A stretch of 22,678 bases of DNA from a virus (IMGVR_UViG_3300043466_003754:1-22678); one strand, 5' to 3'; shown: positions 8,401 to 16,516, counted from the first letter of the stretch. Numbers and translations are program-made. The notes: generated by a model from the letters alone, not told the origin.

Positions 8401-9099
8401 TTCTGCTGCGTACTGGACATACGTTGCAAGGGTGTTGGCGCCGCTAGACGTAACGGATGTAATGGTGTGGATTCCGTTGTAGGTGGCATCGCTAAGGGTG
8501 ACGACGACGGTGTCCCCAGACGAAAGCGCTCGACTATAGGGGGAGCCGAGCGTTGGCTCAGGGTTAATGGTAAGCGTGACAATGTTTTCTGCCCTGCTTG
8601 CGTTAGTTACGGTGAAAGAGTATGTATCGCTTGTGATGACCTGCTTGATGGTTGACTCAGCAGCAGAGGTGTATTCAAGCGCAACTGACTCATTGAGCAT
8701 CTCGGTGTAGTCAACTGCCTCAATGCTTCCTGAGATTGCCCCGCCCTCTTTGTTCTCTTCAACCCGGGTGACGATGCCGCCCCAGATGATTGTGTGGGGC
8801 GTTGTTGAAATGTCGCGCACCTGCACCTCTGTGCGCTGGAGGATCTTGAGGTGGAAGAAATCGTCGTCTAGGGCCTTGGTGATCTTCTCCGACTCAGTCG
8901 CCCCTGCATAGTTGAACCACGACGTGGTGCTTACTGGGGTAAGGGAGGCGATTGATGCGCGAAGGGTTGACTGGGTTCCCTGATCGTTGTTCTCCCACTC
9001 AAGGGTGGTGAAGTCAACGTGCTTGCTGAAGTCATAAAAGGCAAGCGTGTCTGTGGCGCCAGCGAACCTAGGCTGGATGAATACTCGAACTGTTGCCAC
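5419..9099 (-). CDS. Tail tip / minor tail protein with carbohydrate-binding and FN3 modules
   Basis: This 1226-aa protein starts at GTG (9099), 8 nt after GGGAGG; the tape measure stop is 2 nt before it. Residues 1-150 (WGGIVTRVEEN and SGSIEAVDYTEML near 105-135) look like a tail-hub domain joining distal tail and tip. Two diverged beta repeats follow (about 160-245 and 285-375). Then comes a jelly-roll, CBM_4_9-like module (about 430-575, starting NGLFEGGSSTGW), an FN3 domain (about 785-885), a stalk resembling the C-terminal part of central tail fibre proteins (ISDGSIKLING and similar, about 930-1080), and a last beta repeat (about 1145-1220). It probably forms the tip that contacts the cell. 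PNSSFELAAFG near residue 1120 looks like the start of another jelly roll that the last repeat interrupts. Confidence 0.7.
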   Translation of the reverse strand: MATVRVFIQPRFAGATDTLAFYDFSKHVDFTTLEWENNDQGTQSTLRASIASLTPVSTTSWFNYAGATESEKITKALDDDFFHLKILQRTEVQVRDISTTPHTIIWGGIVTRVEENKEGGAISGSIEAVDYTEMLNESVALEYTSAAESTIKQVITSDTYSFTVTNASRAENIVTLTINPEPTLGSPYSRALSSGDTVVVTLSDATYNGIHTITSVTSSGANTLATYVQYAAENDSVSAVVTGTAKIYGFLTTDNAPGLDSRIRVLDANIYDLNTDYKFSPRSQGIVRNIQTVSRQNVSFPYRATITTTAGHPYAEGQRITISLTSGPTNYATLNGTWTIFSTPTSGTFTIDTDSNLTITSGSAGASSTATSEGIINPTPIKGGTLRHNLEQVVGKGTGVFYLNPGTLDGAGALTLDLFARPKNQIDLVSNGLFEGGSSTGWTLGSWLVDAVGNTGPYSVGNTIYYTGSDHQDAEMSPAGRISVVAGEKYFVSWRHYSEKDAKEKPRMKFYDSGDAVVGNAHGEPISQQDPIDDEWHRDWGIVTVPATAVKMSFVLHHEAFASSYTARFTDIQIIKLTGSFGFSNQPLSDTVTYGFPLKDFENPTAPTESGEAANRIYIYAPYTTEDPLTGAKQVTNYRNTYDFVQGVWENGGKRIESSQVSGQATTTELAQLTAQKFFKDRGQALRSYEFEHISGPLNVGDVVPFIWSDLGVAEALVVRKQVGYMIGDSPFYRVQLGGDMAFQRNTLYLVEQKLAEVTGKSTTSTPLPSPYPGTATSGGILTPAVPTAASGTGFVGISWQYPSALMSSTSFGGFIVLRSSDSGNSWYKVSTQELVQASQNPLAPDTMIAEYGDSQVSSNENYIYKVAALDIGGQETVITEYSTVSAQVQPDAFPGGQDITEPYTGLGVNVPKVVFSLAEGETAFVVESGDATTNLPDAQYPPGQYVYSESAGKLFRVSASDLWQRAAIDRIDVSSDGTVAIAADRIATGTLDAGIINVTNLNVSSLRSGDISLVADNDDNLSEISFKDEAGEVVSRWNSSGLTIFGAGALDENGLGKRVYISDGSIKLINGEGTETAAISGDGINASSITLGQLPGGSNSIPNSSFELAAFGTPVNQSLATGYLLNNVMTTNNVSPQNTNLLKSGTISGISSTGTLVTYTATNTFAVDDYVTISGVLPVQYNLENVKITARTSSTFTVASTASGSYVSSSGIAYRDQIELTAFGW

Positions 9100-9101
9100 T
9101 G

Positions 9102-12100
9102 CTAGATCCTCCCGCCCGCGGTCCTAAATGCGCTCACCTGAGCGCGTGTGATCTGGTCCGCCAACTTCCTGATGTCCTGATCGCTGCGCACGACTGGGTT
9201 GTTGATGTTGATTGTAACATTTCCAGTTGTACCAGAGGACCCCGCTCCGCCGAGCATGCCCATCAGGCGGGAGGAGATGCTGTTGTTAAGCACCATGCCG
9301 CTGCTTCTTGGAATAAAGAGCTCTGGGCCCTGCTCGCCGACAAGGCCGATGCGACCTGAGCGCATTTGCCCGCCCTTGGCGAACTTGCCACCACCGTATT
9401 TAAGAATAAGGGTATCAATTTCGTTGGACAGGTTAAGAATATCCGAATACTTTGTTGCCTTCTTAAAGGCCTGCATTTTATCTCCCAGATTCCTTGATGC
9501 GCCATAAACGTAACCAGGCGCGCGCCCAGCAAAGTGCGCGGTATGCATTGCGCCAATGCGCTCCTCGAACAACTTTGTTAGGGCTTTTCGGTTTGTGATC
9601 GCCATCTTATCAACCAAGTCGCCTGGGTTTGCAGCCGCCATGACCTGGTTGGTTAGTTCAGCAACGCGCACCGCCTTCCTTGTAAGGTAGTCGGTGAGGA
9701 CCCCAAAGCCACCCTTCTCCATTGCATCGGCGAGCTTTCCGCCCCAGTTGATGTTCGGCATGTTCGGGTTGCCAATCTGGGCAAGCGTTCCATCAATGAT
9801 GCTGTTCATCTGCGACAACTGGGTTCCAAGCATTACCTTGGTAATACCAAAATTGCTTTCAAGATCCTTATAGAGTTTCTCTAGCCGGGCCTTGACCGCA
9901 TTCTCTCGCTGCTTTGCAGAAAGTTTTGGGTCAGATAGGATATTTGCGATATCCTCGTTATACTGATTGAACATATTAGTCATTTCCTGAAGAATCAGTT
10001 GCTGACCCTTCTTGAAATCTTCCAGTCGCGCCTTAGTTGCCCGGGTTGCCGCGAGCCACTCCTTAGACGCCTTAGCCTCGTCAAGAATGTTCTCAATCCC
10101 ACCAAACTGAAGCTTATCAATGTCCTGCTGGTATTTTAGTTGCGCCTGACGCAACTGAACAGCACGCTCAAGCGGATCAATTGACTGGTCATACTGCTTG
10201 AGTATCTCCACGCTTAGGTCGTACTCTACCTCCGCGATTGCCTTGATACGATCAAGTTCCTTTCGGCGCTCCTTCTCAATGGACATTCGGCGCTCAACTG
10301 CCTTGAGGCTAATCTTTCCATTTGTAAGGTCTGCCTCAGTGAGCGGCTCAATGGACTCAAGAATATCTTTGTACTCTTCAAACGATCGAGTAATCCCCGA
10401 CTGATTTTCAAATTGGGCAAAGCCCATCTCCTGCTCTGTTTGCATGATTTCTTCCATCGTCAAGCCAGCCTCCTCAAGGCCGGTATACGGATTGACCATG
10501 GAGTCTGGATTTAGCAGATCTTGAAGCGCCCCCTCGGCAAGGGTCTGGAGCAACTGAACGGCTTGGGCATATTGCTGCTTGACCTTATTCAGTTTCCAGT
10601 TCAGGGTGTCAGTACTTCCCGCCGCACGGTCGGTGGCGTTGACAAGGAGTTTCATCTGATCCTTGGTTGCCTTGACGTTTTCTGCGCTTCGTTCTTGCTG
10701 GCTCGCAATGTATGAATTTCGCTCACCGACTCGGAACGCAATATTCTCCGCCTCGCGCTCGTCGGGACCCATGGCTAGCCTGTTTTCCCTCCACTGCCTC
10801 TGCAGCTCAAGCATCTCCTTTTCTTTTGCAATCAGCCTTTCGTAATGAACAACAGCCCTTTCTCCGTACTTCTCAACCATCTCTGTGCGAACTTCTGCGG
10901 GGTCCTCAAGGGTTGTCGCCATCTGATTAAGCGTTGACAGGTATCCGCTTGTTGGGGCGCTTGTTGTGCTGGTCTGGGTTCCGTAAGGACCAGAAGGTAC
11001 GGCAGGAGTCGTCGGCGCGGCACCCTGACCGCCTCTGCCCCTCATTGCAAATCCAACATCGCTAACGGCATTTATCTCATCTTGGGTTAGATCCTTCAGT
11101 CCAGTCCAAGACCTTCCATAGTTAAATTTGTTAATTTCATCAATCTTTGTTGCGGTCTCTTTCCTGCGCTCTTCTTTTTGAACTTCGCTGACCGCGTAAA
11201 TGACCGCCGCCGCAGCGGCGATGGCAAGAAGCACTGGGGCAAGCGGGGCGAGCGCCGCCATGAGCCCACCAAAGGCAGGGACCATGCCCCCGATGAGTCC
11301 TCCGAGTAGCGGTATTTGTTTCAGAACGTTAAGGATTGGCCCACCCTTGATCTTTGCAAGGCCGCCAATGCTTGAGCCAATGCCCTTCATGCCATCGGTT
11401 ACCGTTTTAAATGCCCCGGCTGGAACAACGTTCCTAAGCGCGCCAAGTGCGAAAATAGCAGTTGATACATTGGCGACTGTTGATGCAAGTTCGGCGCCCT
11501 CCTTATTGTCGCCAGCCGCTGACTGCGCAACGCTTCCAGCGAGCATTCCAGCCATGCCGATTCCAGATGCCCTGTTCGCCATTCCAGAAAGAAGGTTTCT
11601 TCCAGTGATTACTGGAGATGATGGACCAGCTGGTCCAATCATCTGGATCGGCCCGCCAATTGGCTTCATTGAGTTCGGGAGAAGCACCATCCCCTGGCTT
11701 GCCGCCTTGGCGGACATGGCAAGGCGATCAAACTTAAAGATAAGATCACTTACGCCACGAGAGATTGCAGCAAATCCAACAACAATCTTATTGAATACAA
11801 ACGCACCAGCAAGCGCAACCCCAAGTGCCGCAACTGGGCCCTTGAACGTTGCAATTAGGCGAAGGAATCCAGTAATCGCCTCAACAATGACTTGAAGCGC
11901 CGGCATGATTGCCTCAAGACCAGCAATTATCACCCCGAACACTGCCCCAGAGAACGCTCCTGCCATTTCCCCAACGAGTGGAATGATGTGGTCCCTTATC
12001 GCAACAAGGAGTGGCTCAACGGCAGTTGCCATTGACTGCATCGCGTCCCTAAACCCAAAAGTATTGTCCTTATACGCCTGCGCAAGTATCCCGATTGCAG

Positions 12101-14786
12101 TTGTGATAATTATTATTTGCGTTAGAAGAGGGTTTGCCGCACCGAATGCAAACAACGCCTTTGTCAGTGCGGCTGCGTATACCAGTTGCCTAATGAGATC
12201 ATTTTTAAGCAGTTCAACAACTGCAATAATTCCCCTGAATAGACCGCCAAATGCCAAGTTGACACCACTTGCCATCTTGTTAGTTTCGTCTCCAGCAGCC
12301 TGCACAACGCGCTGGAAATCACCAAACGACTTGACGACAACTGTCATCACAACGTTGCCAACGTATGTAAGCGCCTTTGTTACTTCCGTAATTACCTTGC
12401 CAAACGCTACTGCGCGCTTTCTGACCTCGTCCTTTTGGAGGAATTGACCAAGCGCATATGTTGTATCCCTAATTGACTCAAACATCGGCTTGAAGGCATC
12501 AGCAACAAGCGACTGCGATGTGTCAGCGACCGTGCTAAACGCCCCTTGGAATGTCTTGGCTTGCGCCTCCATTCCGCCACCAAAGTCCCTCTCAAGACCG
12601 CTAAGAATGGCACGCGCGGCTGCTTCTCCTGAAATCTGACCATTCGTGGTGAGGCGGCGAACGGTTTCAATTGCGTTTGTCTCAAGTTGCGCAAATAGTT
12701 GAGAGTGTTGGGCTTGGACCTTGTCGCGGCTACCACTTCCATCTGTGGTTATTTCACGCATCAACTGCGAAGCAATGTACTTATATCCGCCGATTCCTGC
12801 GTTTGCCAGCTGCATCATGTCGTTTTGATAGACACGACCAGCCTGCTTCATCTGACCAAGGGCGTATGTAATTCTTCGGAAGGCGTCTGCGCCGCCACCA
12901 AGTGCGGAAACCGCGTTACCAACCGCAACAATTCCGCCTTCAAACTTCTCGGTTTCAGGATTCTTTCTTAGTACTTCGTCCAGCTCAAATCCGAATGCGC
13001 GCATGCGGAGCGCCGACTCATTGAGTTCCGCAAACCTAAACGGCGTAACGTTTGCGAACTCCCGGACGGTTTCAATCATCCCCTCAGCAGCGCCCGCGGC
13101 ATTGTCATAACCTTGCCGAATAAAGTCAATCTTCTTAGTTGCATCAAGAAGCTCAACTTGCTGCTGGTTGAGCCCGTCGGCTGCCGCGTACGCTTGATCG
13201 GCTTGATTCTTGAACAGCGTGGTGAACCCTACCGTGCTCTGCTCAACCATTGCGTTAAAGCCGATAACGCCGCCCTTAAGGTGACCGAATACCTGCCCTA
13301 GCTCTGTGGCAATCCCTTGAAGGACTTGGTAGCCAGCGGCCATCCCAAGCACGTTTTTGACTGATCCAAAAATTGCATCTTGGGACTTGGCGACGCGCTG
13401 AATGCCAGCCGTTGCCCCGCCAGCGCTAGAACTTATTGATCGGAAGCCGTTAGAAAGATTATTGGCAGATCTAGCCGCGCGATTTGCGCTATCGCTAAAT
13501 TGTGATGCGGCACGAGCAGCCCGCTGCGTTCCCTGGGCGGCACCCTCCGCGCCTCCGCCAGCGGCAGCGGTTCTTCCCCTTGGCTGAGACCATCGTCCGC
13601 CAAGTTTCCCCCACTCCGCCATCTGGCTGACATTGAGCGGAGGGGTTAGGGACCCAGCCGGGCGAACTTTTCGTGCAATTAGGTCTGGTTCAGTTGTGGA
13701 CTTTGCTGCGGCGCCGACCTTATCAAGACCAGCGGCAGCCTTATCGGCTGATGCAGCGACCTTGTCAAGTTTTGCCTCAACAGAAGCCGGCCCCTTTCTT
13801 CCGCTAATATTTACTCGAGCAAGATCTCGCTGTATTGAAGCGTCCGTGACTGGACTTACCCTTGATGCTCGTGGGGAGCTTGGGGCAACCCTTGCCACCT
13901 CTGCGGCTACTGCCTTTGGGGTTGACTTCGCAACAGCCTTCTTTACCTCTGAGGTTGCCGCCTCTGCGACCTTTGCCGACTCCTTGGCGGCTTCTACAGT
14001 TGCCTTTGCGGCGGCGGTTCTTGAGCTAGTCGCTTTCTTTGTCGCGGTAGATTCCGCAGAGATTTGCTTTTTTGTTTCAGCGGCTTTCTGTGTTTCAGCA
14101 GCAACTTCCTTGGCGGCTTTTTCTAGCTTTGCGTCATGAGCGCGCTTTTCGGCAGCACCGACCTCTCTTTTCTCGTCGTCAATGCGCTTTGTTGCGGAGG
14201 CTAGAAACTCTTCCCTAAGTGCCTTTTTTGCAGATGCAGATCCAGCGTCAGCAGCAGCATCAAGCTTATCTTGGGCGGCTCGTAAATCTTTTCCTGCAGC
14301 CTCAACTTTTGCATTCTGTATCTCAACCGCCCTACCGCCCGCGGTAACTTGAGACTTCGCAAGAGCGCCAATTTTCTGAACCTGTGTACTAAGGTCCCCA
14401 AGTTCTGACTTTTTAGCCGTAAGGATTTTATCTGTTGCAGTAGATAGTTCATCAATTTTTCCGACAAGCGATCCGCCAGCCTTCTGGGTTGGATTAAGCA
14501 TTCCCCTTGCCCGGGAAAGATCCGACTGCGCTTCCCTAACTAGTTCCGAAACATCGGTTGCGGAATATCCCCCAGCCCGACCAGTTGAAACTCCGCCAGT
14601 CCCTTGAGTTCTAACGGATGTTCCGGACTGAGAAATTGCCTTTTGGGCAGCCTCAGCAGCCTTCTCAACCAGCTTGTATGTGGCAAGAAGTTTTTGGAGG
14701 TCGCCTCTTATCTTCTCAAGGTCGGCTGCGTTCTTAGCCGCAACTGAGAGTTCTAGGCGTATTTCAGAAGTCTGATCGTCAGCCAT
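9102..14786 (-). CDS. Tape measure protein
   Basis: At 1894 aa this is by far the longest gene and follows the frameshifted chaperone, with which its start overlaps (ATGGCTGA). Residues about 1-400 are Ala/Lys/Glu-rich and likely coiled coil. Residues about 490-770 match the conserved tape measure N-domain: VEQSTVGFTTLF, REFANVTPFRFAELNESA and LGQMKQAGRVYQNDMMQLAN. Hydrophobic segments lie at about 865-910, 935-1005 and 1170-1198; such segments are thought to help DNA cross the membrane. Near the end (about 1822) is LVGEQGPELFIPRSSG, a motif common at tape measure C-termini. The protein sets tail length and is ejected at infection. At about 0.15 nm per residue it would imply a tail near 280 nm, if all of it spans the tube. 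Confidence 0.92.
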   Translation of the reverse strand: MADDQTSEIRLELSVAAKNAADLEKIRGDLQKLLATYKLVEKAAEAAQKAISQSGTSVRTQGTGGVSTGRAGGYSATDVSELVREAQSDLSRARGMLNPTQKAGGSLVGKIDELSTATDKILTAKKSELGDLSTQVQKIGALAKSQVTAGGRAVEIQNAKVEAAGKDLRAAQDKLDAAADAGSASAKKALREEFLASATKRIDDEKREVGAAEKRAHDAKLEKAAKEVAAETQKAAETKKQISAESTATKKATSSRTAAAKATVEAAKESAKVAEAATSEVKKAVAKSTPKAVAAEVARVAPSSPRASRVSPVTDASIQRDLARVNISGRKGPASVEAKLDKVAASADKAAAGLDKVGAAAKSTTEPDLIARKVRPAGSLTPPLNVSQMAEWGKLGGRWSQPRGRTAAAGGGAEGAAQGTQRAARAASQFSDSANRAARSANNLSNGFRSISSSAGGATAGIQRVAKSQDAIFGSVKNVLGMAAGYQVLQGIATELGQVFGHLKGGVIGFNAMVEQSTVGFTTLFKNQADQAYAAADGLNQQQVELLDATKKIDFIRQGYDNAAGAAEGMIETVREFANVTPFRFAELNESALRMRAFGFELDEVLRKNPETEKFEGGIVAVGNAVSALGGGADAFRRITYALGQMKQAGRVYQNDMMQLANAGIGGYKYIASQLMREITTDGSGSRDKVQAQHSQLFAQLETNAIETVRRLTTNGQISGEAAARAILSGLERDFGGGMEAQAKTFQGAFSTVADTSQSLVADAFKPMFESIRDTTYALGQFLQKDEVRKRAVAFGKVITEVTKALTYVGNVVMTVVVKSFGDFQRVVQAAGDETNKMASGVNLAFGGLFRGIIAVVELLKNDLIRQLVYAAALTKALFAFGAANPLLTQIIIITTAIGILAQAYKDNTFGFRDAMQSMATAVEPLLVAIRDHIIPLVGEMAGAFSGAVFGVIIAGLEAIMPALQVIVEAITGFLRLIATFKGPVAALGVALAGAFVFNKIVVGFAAISRGVSDLIFKFDRLAMSAKAASQGMVLLPNSMKPIGGPIQMIGPAGPSSPVITGRNLLSGMANRASGIGMAGMLAGSVAQSAAGDNKEGAELASTVANVSTAIFALGALRNVVPAGAFKTVTDGMKGIGSSIGGLAKIKGGPILNVLKQIPLLGGLIGGMVPAFGGLMAALAPLAPVLLAIAAAAAVIYAVSEVQKEERRKETATKIDEINKFNYGRSWTGLKDLTQDEINAVSDVGFAMRGRGGQGAAPTTPAVPSGPYGTQTSTTSAPTSGYLSTLNQMATTLEDPAEVRTEMVEKYGERAVVHYERLIAKEKEMLELQRQWRENRLAMGPDEREAENIAFRVGERNSYIASQQERSAENVKATKDQMKLLVNATDRAAGSTDTLNWKLNKVKQQYAQAVQLLQTLAEGALQDLLNPDSMVNPYTGLEEAGLTMEEIMQTEQEMGFAQFENQSGITRSFEEYKDILESIEPLTEADLTNGKISLKAVERRMSIEKERRKELDRIKAIAEVEYDLSVEILKQYDQSIDPLERAVQLRQAQLKYQQDIDKLQFGGIENILDEAKASKEWLAATRATKARLEDFKKGQQLILQEMTNMFNQYNEDIANILSDPKLSAKQRENAVKARLEKLYKDLESNFGITKVMLGTQLSQMNSIIDGTLAQIGNPNMPNINWGGKLADAMEKGGFGVLTDYLTRKAVRVAELTNQVMAAANPGDLVDKMAITNRKALTKLFEERIGAMHTAHFAGRAPGYVYGASRNLGDKMQAFKKATKYSDILNLSNEIDTLILKYGGGKFAKGGQMRSGRIGLVGEQGPELFIPRSSGMVLNNSISSRLMGMLGGAGSSGTTGNVTININNPVVRSDQDIRKLADQITRAQVSAFRTAGGRI

Positions 14787-15326
14787 TGTTCAACAACTTC
14801 GCCTTTACATCTGGGCTACCAAACGTATGAACCAATTGTTCAAACGAGGTAGTGCTGCCTACCGTTTGCTTGCTTCCAGGCTGCGGCGATTTTGACGCTT
14901 TCTTCATTTCCGAATCTCGCTTTTCTGCATATGCCGCAAAATCAGCAAGTTGCGGGAGCGTCAGTTGGAGAAATTGTTCTGGAGTGAAGCCAAATGCGTC
15001 AGAATATGACGCAGATAGCTCACCCCAATTTATATCGCTCCAGCCGCTTCCTCTTTTCCCTCGGGGTCCTCATCGGAGCCAAGGAGACCGCTTGCACGAA
15101 GGACCTTCTGGACCTCTTCCTGCATGGTCTGGATATTGAACCGCTCGCCAACCTCTGTTTCCGTGACCTCTGGCTCGTCCTTGCGGATTACCAGCCAGAG
15201 AATCTTTCGCACGACGGCGAACCTTGCAAGGTCAATCTTGTCGAGCGGACCAAACTTGTCCTCAATCTCAGCAAGGTCATTGAGGTTAAGGGCCTTCTTA
15301 GCCTTCAGTTCCGTAAGTGTTCCCAT
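14779..15326 (-). CDS. Tail assembly chaperone, long form made by -1 frameshift
   Basis: Ribosomes that slip back one base at GGGAAAA (15060-15054) leave the short frame after codon 91 and read 91 more codons to TGA at 14781-14779, giving 182 aa. The second part starts RGSGWSDINWGELSASYSDAFGFTPEQFLQLTLPQLADFAAY if written in pieces: RGSGWSDINWGEL, then SYSDAFGFTPEQFLQLTLPQ, then LADFAAYAEKR. This W....asayG.tpeef..lT..el pattern is typical of the T-part of lambda gpGT-type chaperones. These proteins coat the tape measure and recruit tube subunits, and are absent from the virion. The second frame has no good start codon of its own and its stop overlaps the tape measure start. The coordinates enclose the whole shifted product. 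Confidence 0.85.
15030..15326 (-). CDS. Tail assembly chaperone, short form (gpG-like)
   Basis: This is the unshifted 98-aa product, starting at an ATG with GGTGGGAG about 5 nt upstream and ending IlE-Ala style as ...EEAAGAI at TAA (15030-15032). It is helical and charged (KKALNLNDLAEIEDKFGPL, then ARFAVVRKILWLVIRKDEPE), as usual for the first part of siphovirus chaperones. Position between tube and tape measure genes is diagnostic. The slippery site is at codons 90-91. The messenger leader upstream is about 60 nt long and contains an inverted repeat, CATCCCC (15345-15351) with GGGGATG (15379-15385), plus the palindrome AAGATATCTT (15358-15367). Confidence 0.85.
   Translation of the reverse strand: MGTLTELKAKKALNLNDLAEIEDKFGPLDKIDLARFAVVRKILWLVIRKDEPEVTETEVGERFNIQTMQEEVQKVLRASGLLGSDEDPEGKEEAAGAI
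15054..15060 (-). promoter_or_regulatory. Slippery heptamer GGGAAAA for -1 programmed frameshift
   Basis: Read on the minus strand, G-GGA-AAA is in the X-XXY-YYZ register of the chaperone frame (codons GGA 15059-15057 and AAA 15056-15054). It closely resembles the lambda site GGGAAAG. Both tRNAs can re-pair after moving back one base. The shifted frame is open for 91 codons and has the expected chaperone sequence. Confidence 0.85.
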
Positions 15327-15390
15327 ATTTCTCCCACCTATTTACATCCCCGCCCAAAAGATATCTTCTCTTGCTTGTGGGGATGGGTTG

Positions 15391-15420
15391 ATTATACGTC
15401 CAGAACGCTCACCTGTGAGC
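15391..15420 (-). promoter_or_regulatory. Candidate regulated promoter ahead of the chaperone / tape measure operon
   Basis: The minus strand has a perfect TATAAT at 15396-15391, 64 nt before the chaperone ATG. No -35 consensus is seen. Instead, the expected -35 position is covered by the inverted repeat GCTCAC-CT-GTGAGC (15407-15420), whose flanks continue the symmetry with one mismatch (AA and TT). This arrangement suits a promoter that needs a bound protein, or an operator. Function is inferred. Confidence 0.45.
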
Positions 15421-15440
15421 ATTTGGGAATCTAGTGTTTT

Positions 15441-15493
15441 GGCGGGCCGAGGGAAAAACCCCCGACCCGCCGATTAAAGCCTTAGGCTTTAAT
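15441..15493 (-). terminator. Tandem hairpins after the tail tube gene
   Basis: Immediately after the tube gene stop the minus strand has ATTAAAGCC-TAA-GGCTTTAAT (15493-15473, 9-bp arms), which includes the stop codon. Next is a 13-bp stem, GGCGGGTCGGGGG with CCCTCGGCCCGCC (15471-15441), around a T5 loop. The second stem is fully paired only on the minus-strand RNA, through two G-U pairs, which points to that direction. There is no U-tract after it (AAAACAC), so it may be a partial terminator or an RNA-stabilising end. Confidence 0.6.
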
Positions 15494-16101
15494 TACGCCT
15501 CAATGAGGCAGATGGTCGGCTCAGCCGTTCCACCCGTCGTCACGAGAAGCGAGGTGTCCACAACCGCCATGAAGTCAACATCTTGAACGATGATGTCTTC
15601 TCGGGTGAACGGAATGTTAAGGCTCATCGTGTACGCCTTTGGCAAGTGGATCTTGACCGTCTTGGACGAGTCATCGGTCCGCTGGTGCGTAAAGCGCACG
15701 TAGAGTGGGCGTGGGAGACCGGCTCCTGCCGTGGTCGCCTGTCCCGAGCCGCCGTCAACGTCTGGATCAAACACGAACGAGCTTGGCTCGGCCGTGCTGA
15801 TATACGTTGCGGTCCCGTTGCTGTTAAAGAAGTTCTTGAGGCTGTTTACATTCAACTCAACCCGGCGGGCTCGCGCCTCAACCTTGCCACCGAAGTGGGC
15901 CTTCATGATTGGGAAGTTAAACTGACCGTAGAACTCGCGCTCCTGATAATTGATGTCAAACTCGACATCGCCGGCGATCTGTCCGATGGAGAATACCGCG
16001 GTGTATCCGCCCGACGCAGAAGTAAAGTACGATGAAGTACCCTTTGCGCGGCCGCTCACCCAGTAAGCCACCTCAAGTACGCCTGATCCAAGCGTAAGCA
16101 T
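15493..16101 (-). CDS. Major tail (tube) protein
   Basis: This 202-aa protein is beta-rich and lacks signal or membrane segments. It includes IAGDVEFDINYQEREFYGQ, KVEARARRVELNVNSL and FTREDIIVQDVDFMAVVDTS, which read like the beta strands of a siphovirus tube subunit that recognises its neighbour. Its length is normal for tube proteins (about 150-350 aa). The strongest evidence is context: it lies between the tail terminator and the frameshifted chaperone, where the tube gene is placed in siphoviruses. AAGGAG lies 8 nt before the ATG, a good start suited to high expression. Strong hairpins right after it fit an abundant, separately ended message. Confidence 0.8.
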   Translation of the reverse strand: MLTLGSGVLEVAYWVSGRAKGTSSYFTSASGGYTAVFSIGQIAGDVEFDINYQEREFYGQFNFPIMKAHFGGKVEARARRVELNVNSLKNFFNSNGTATYISTAEPSSFVFDPDVDGGSGQATTAGAGLPRPLYVRFTHQRTDDSSKTVKIHLPKAYTMSLNIPFTREDIIVQDVDFMAVVDTSLLVTTGGTAEPTICLIEA

Positions 16102-16117
16102 TATTTTGCTCCTTGCG

Positions 16118-16516
16118 TTAAGATTTTATTAGGTTATATCGGATAATTCTCCGATATTCCAACGACTGGCTATCGTATCCATCTGCCTCATAAACCTTAT
16201 GGCACAAATGGACAACAACACCATTTGGTCCCGAGAGCCGCTTGCGATTCAGTAGTTCGTCAATCCGCTTAGATATGGCATTAAGTTCCGTTGTGCTGTT
16301 CGCGCTGGAGACAAGAACATCAACGGTTGGCCTATCTACTGGCAAACCGACATCGCTAAAACCGTTAAGCACGGCAATCCGAACTGCTGGGAGGCTTCCC
16401 TGCCCAACATTGGTAATGGGGTACACCTTTTTATCAGTGTTCGTTCCAGCAAGGAGCGTCTGGAGAGCGCTATCTCCGCTGAGAGCACTAAAGAAAGACT
16501 CGTACACACCAACCAT
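16118..16516 (-). CDS. Tail terminator protein
   Basis: This 132-aa protein has the look of the tail terminator/DUF3168-like family: a helical start (YESFFSALSGDSALQTLLAG), then KVYPITNVGQGSLPAVRIAVL, a middle VDVLVSSANSTTELNAISKRIDELLN, and a C-terminal strand EYRRIIRYNLI. Family proteins form a hexameric ring that stops tube growth and joins tail to neck. It lies just before the tube gene, 16 nt away, as usual. There is no SD sequence before the ATG; a promoter-like pair (TTGAGC, 17 bp, TACATT) ends 6 nt upstream. This suggests a leaderless message that restarts late transcription beyond the plus-strand cassette. Confidence 0.75.
   Translation of the reverse strand: MVGVYESFFSALSGDSALQTLLAGTNTDKKVYPITNVGQGSLPAVRIAVLNGFSDVGLPVDRPTVDVLVSSANSTTELNAISKRIDELLNRKRLSGPNGVVVHLCHKVYEADGYDSQSLEYRRIIRYNLIKS

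Noticed and set aside
11200-12447. Two long plus-strand frames (231 and 180 aa) opposite the tape measure gene
   Set aside because: They lie fully inside a well-supported gene. Their Ala/Pro/Ser-rich composition is the mirror of the tape measure codons, and they show no SD or recognisable domain.
13633-14139. 168-aa plus-strand frame opposite the tape measure N-terminus
   Set aside because: It is antisense to the Ala/Lys-rich coiled-coil part, and its Ala/Phe/Ser composition follows from that. No start signal is seen.
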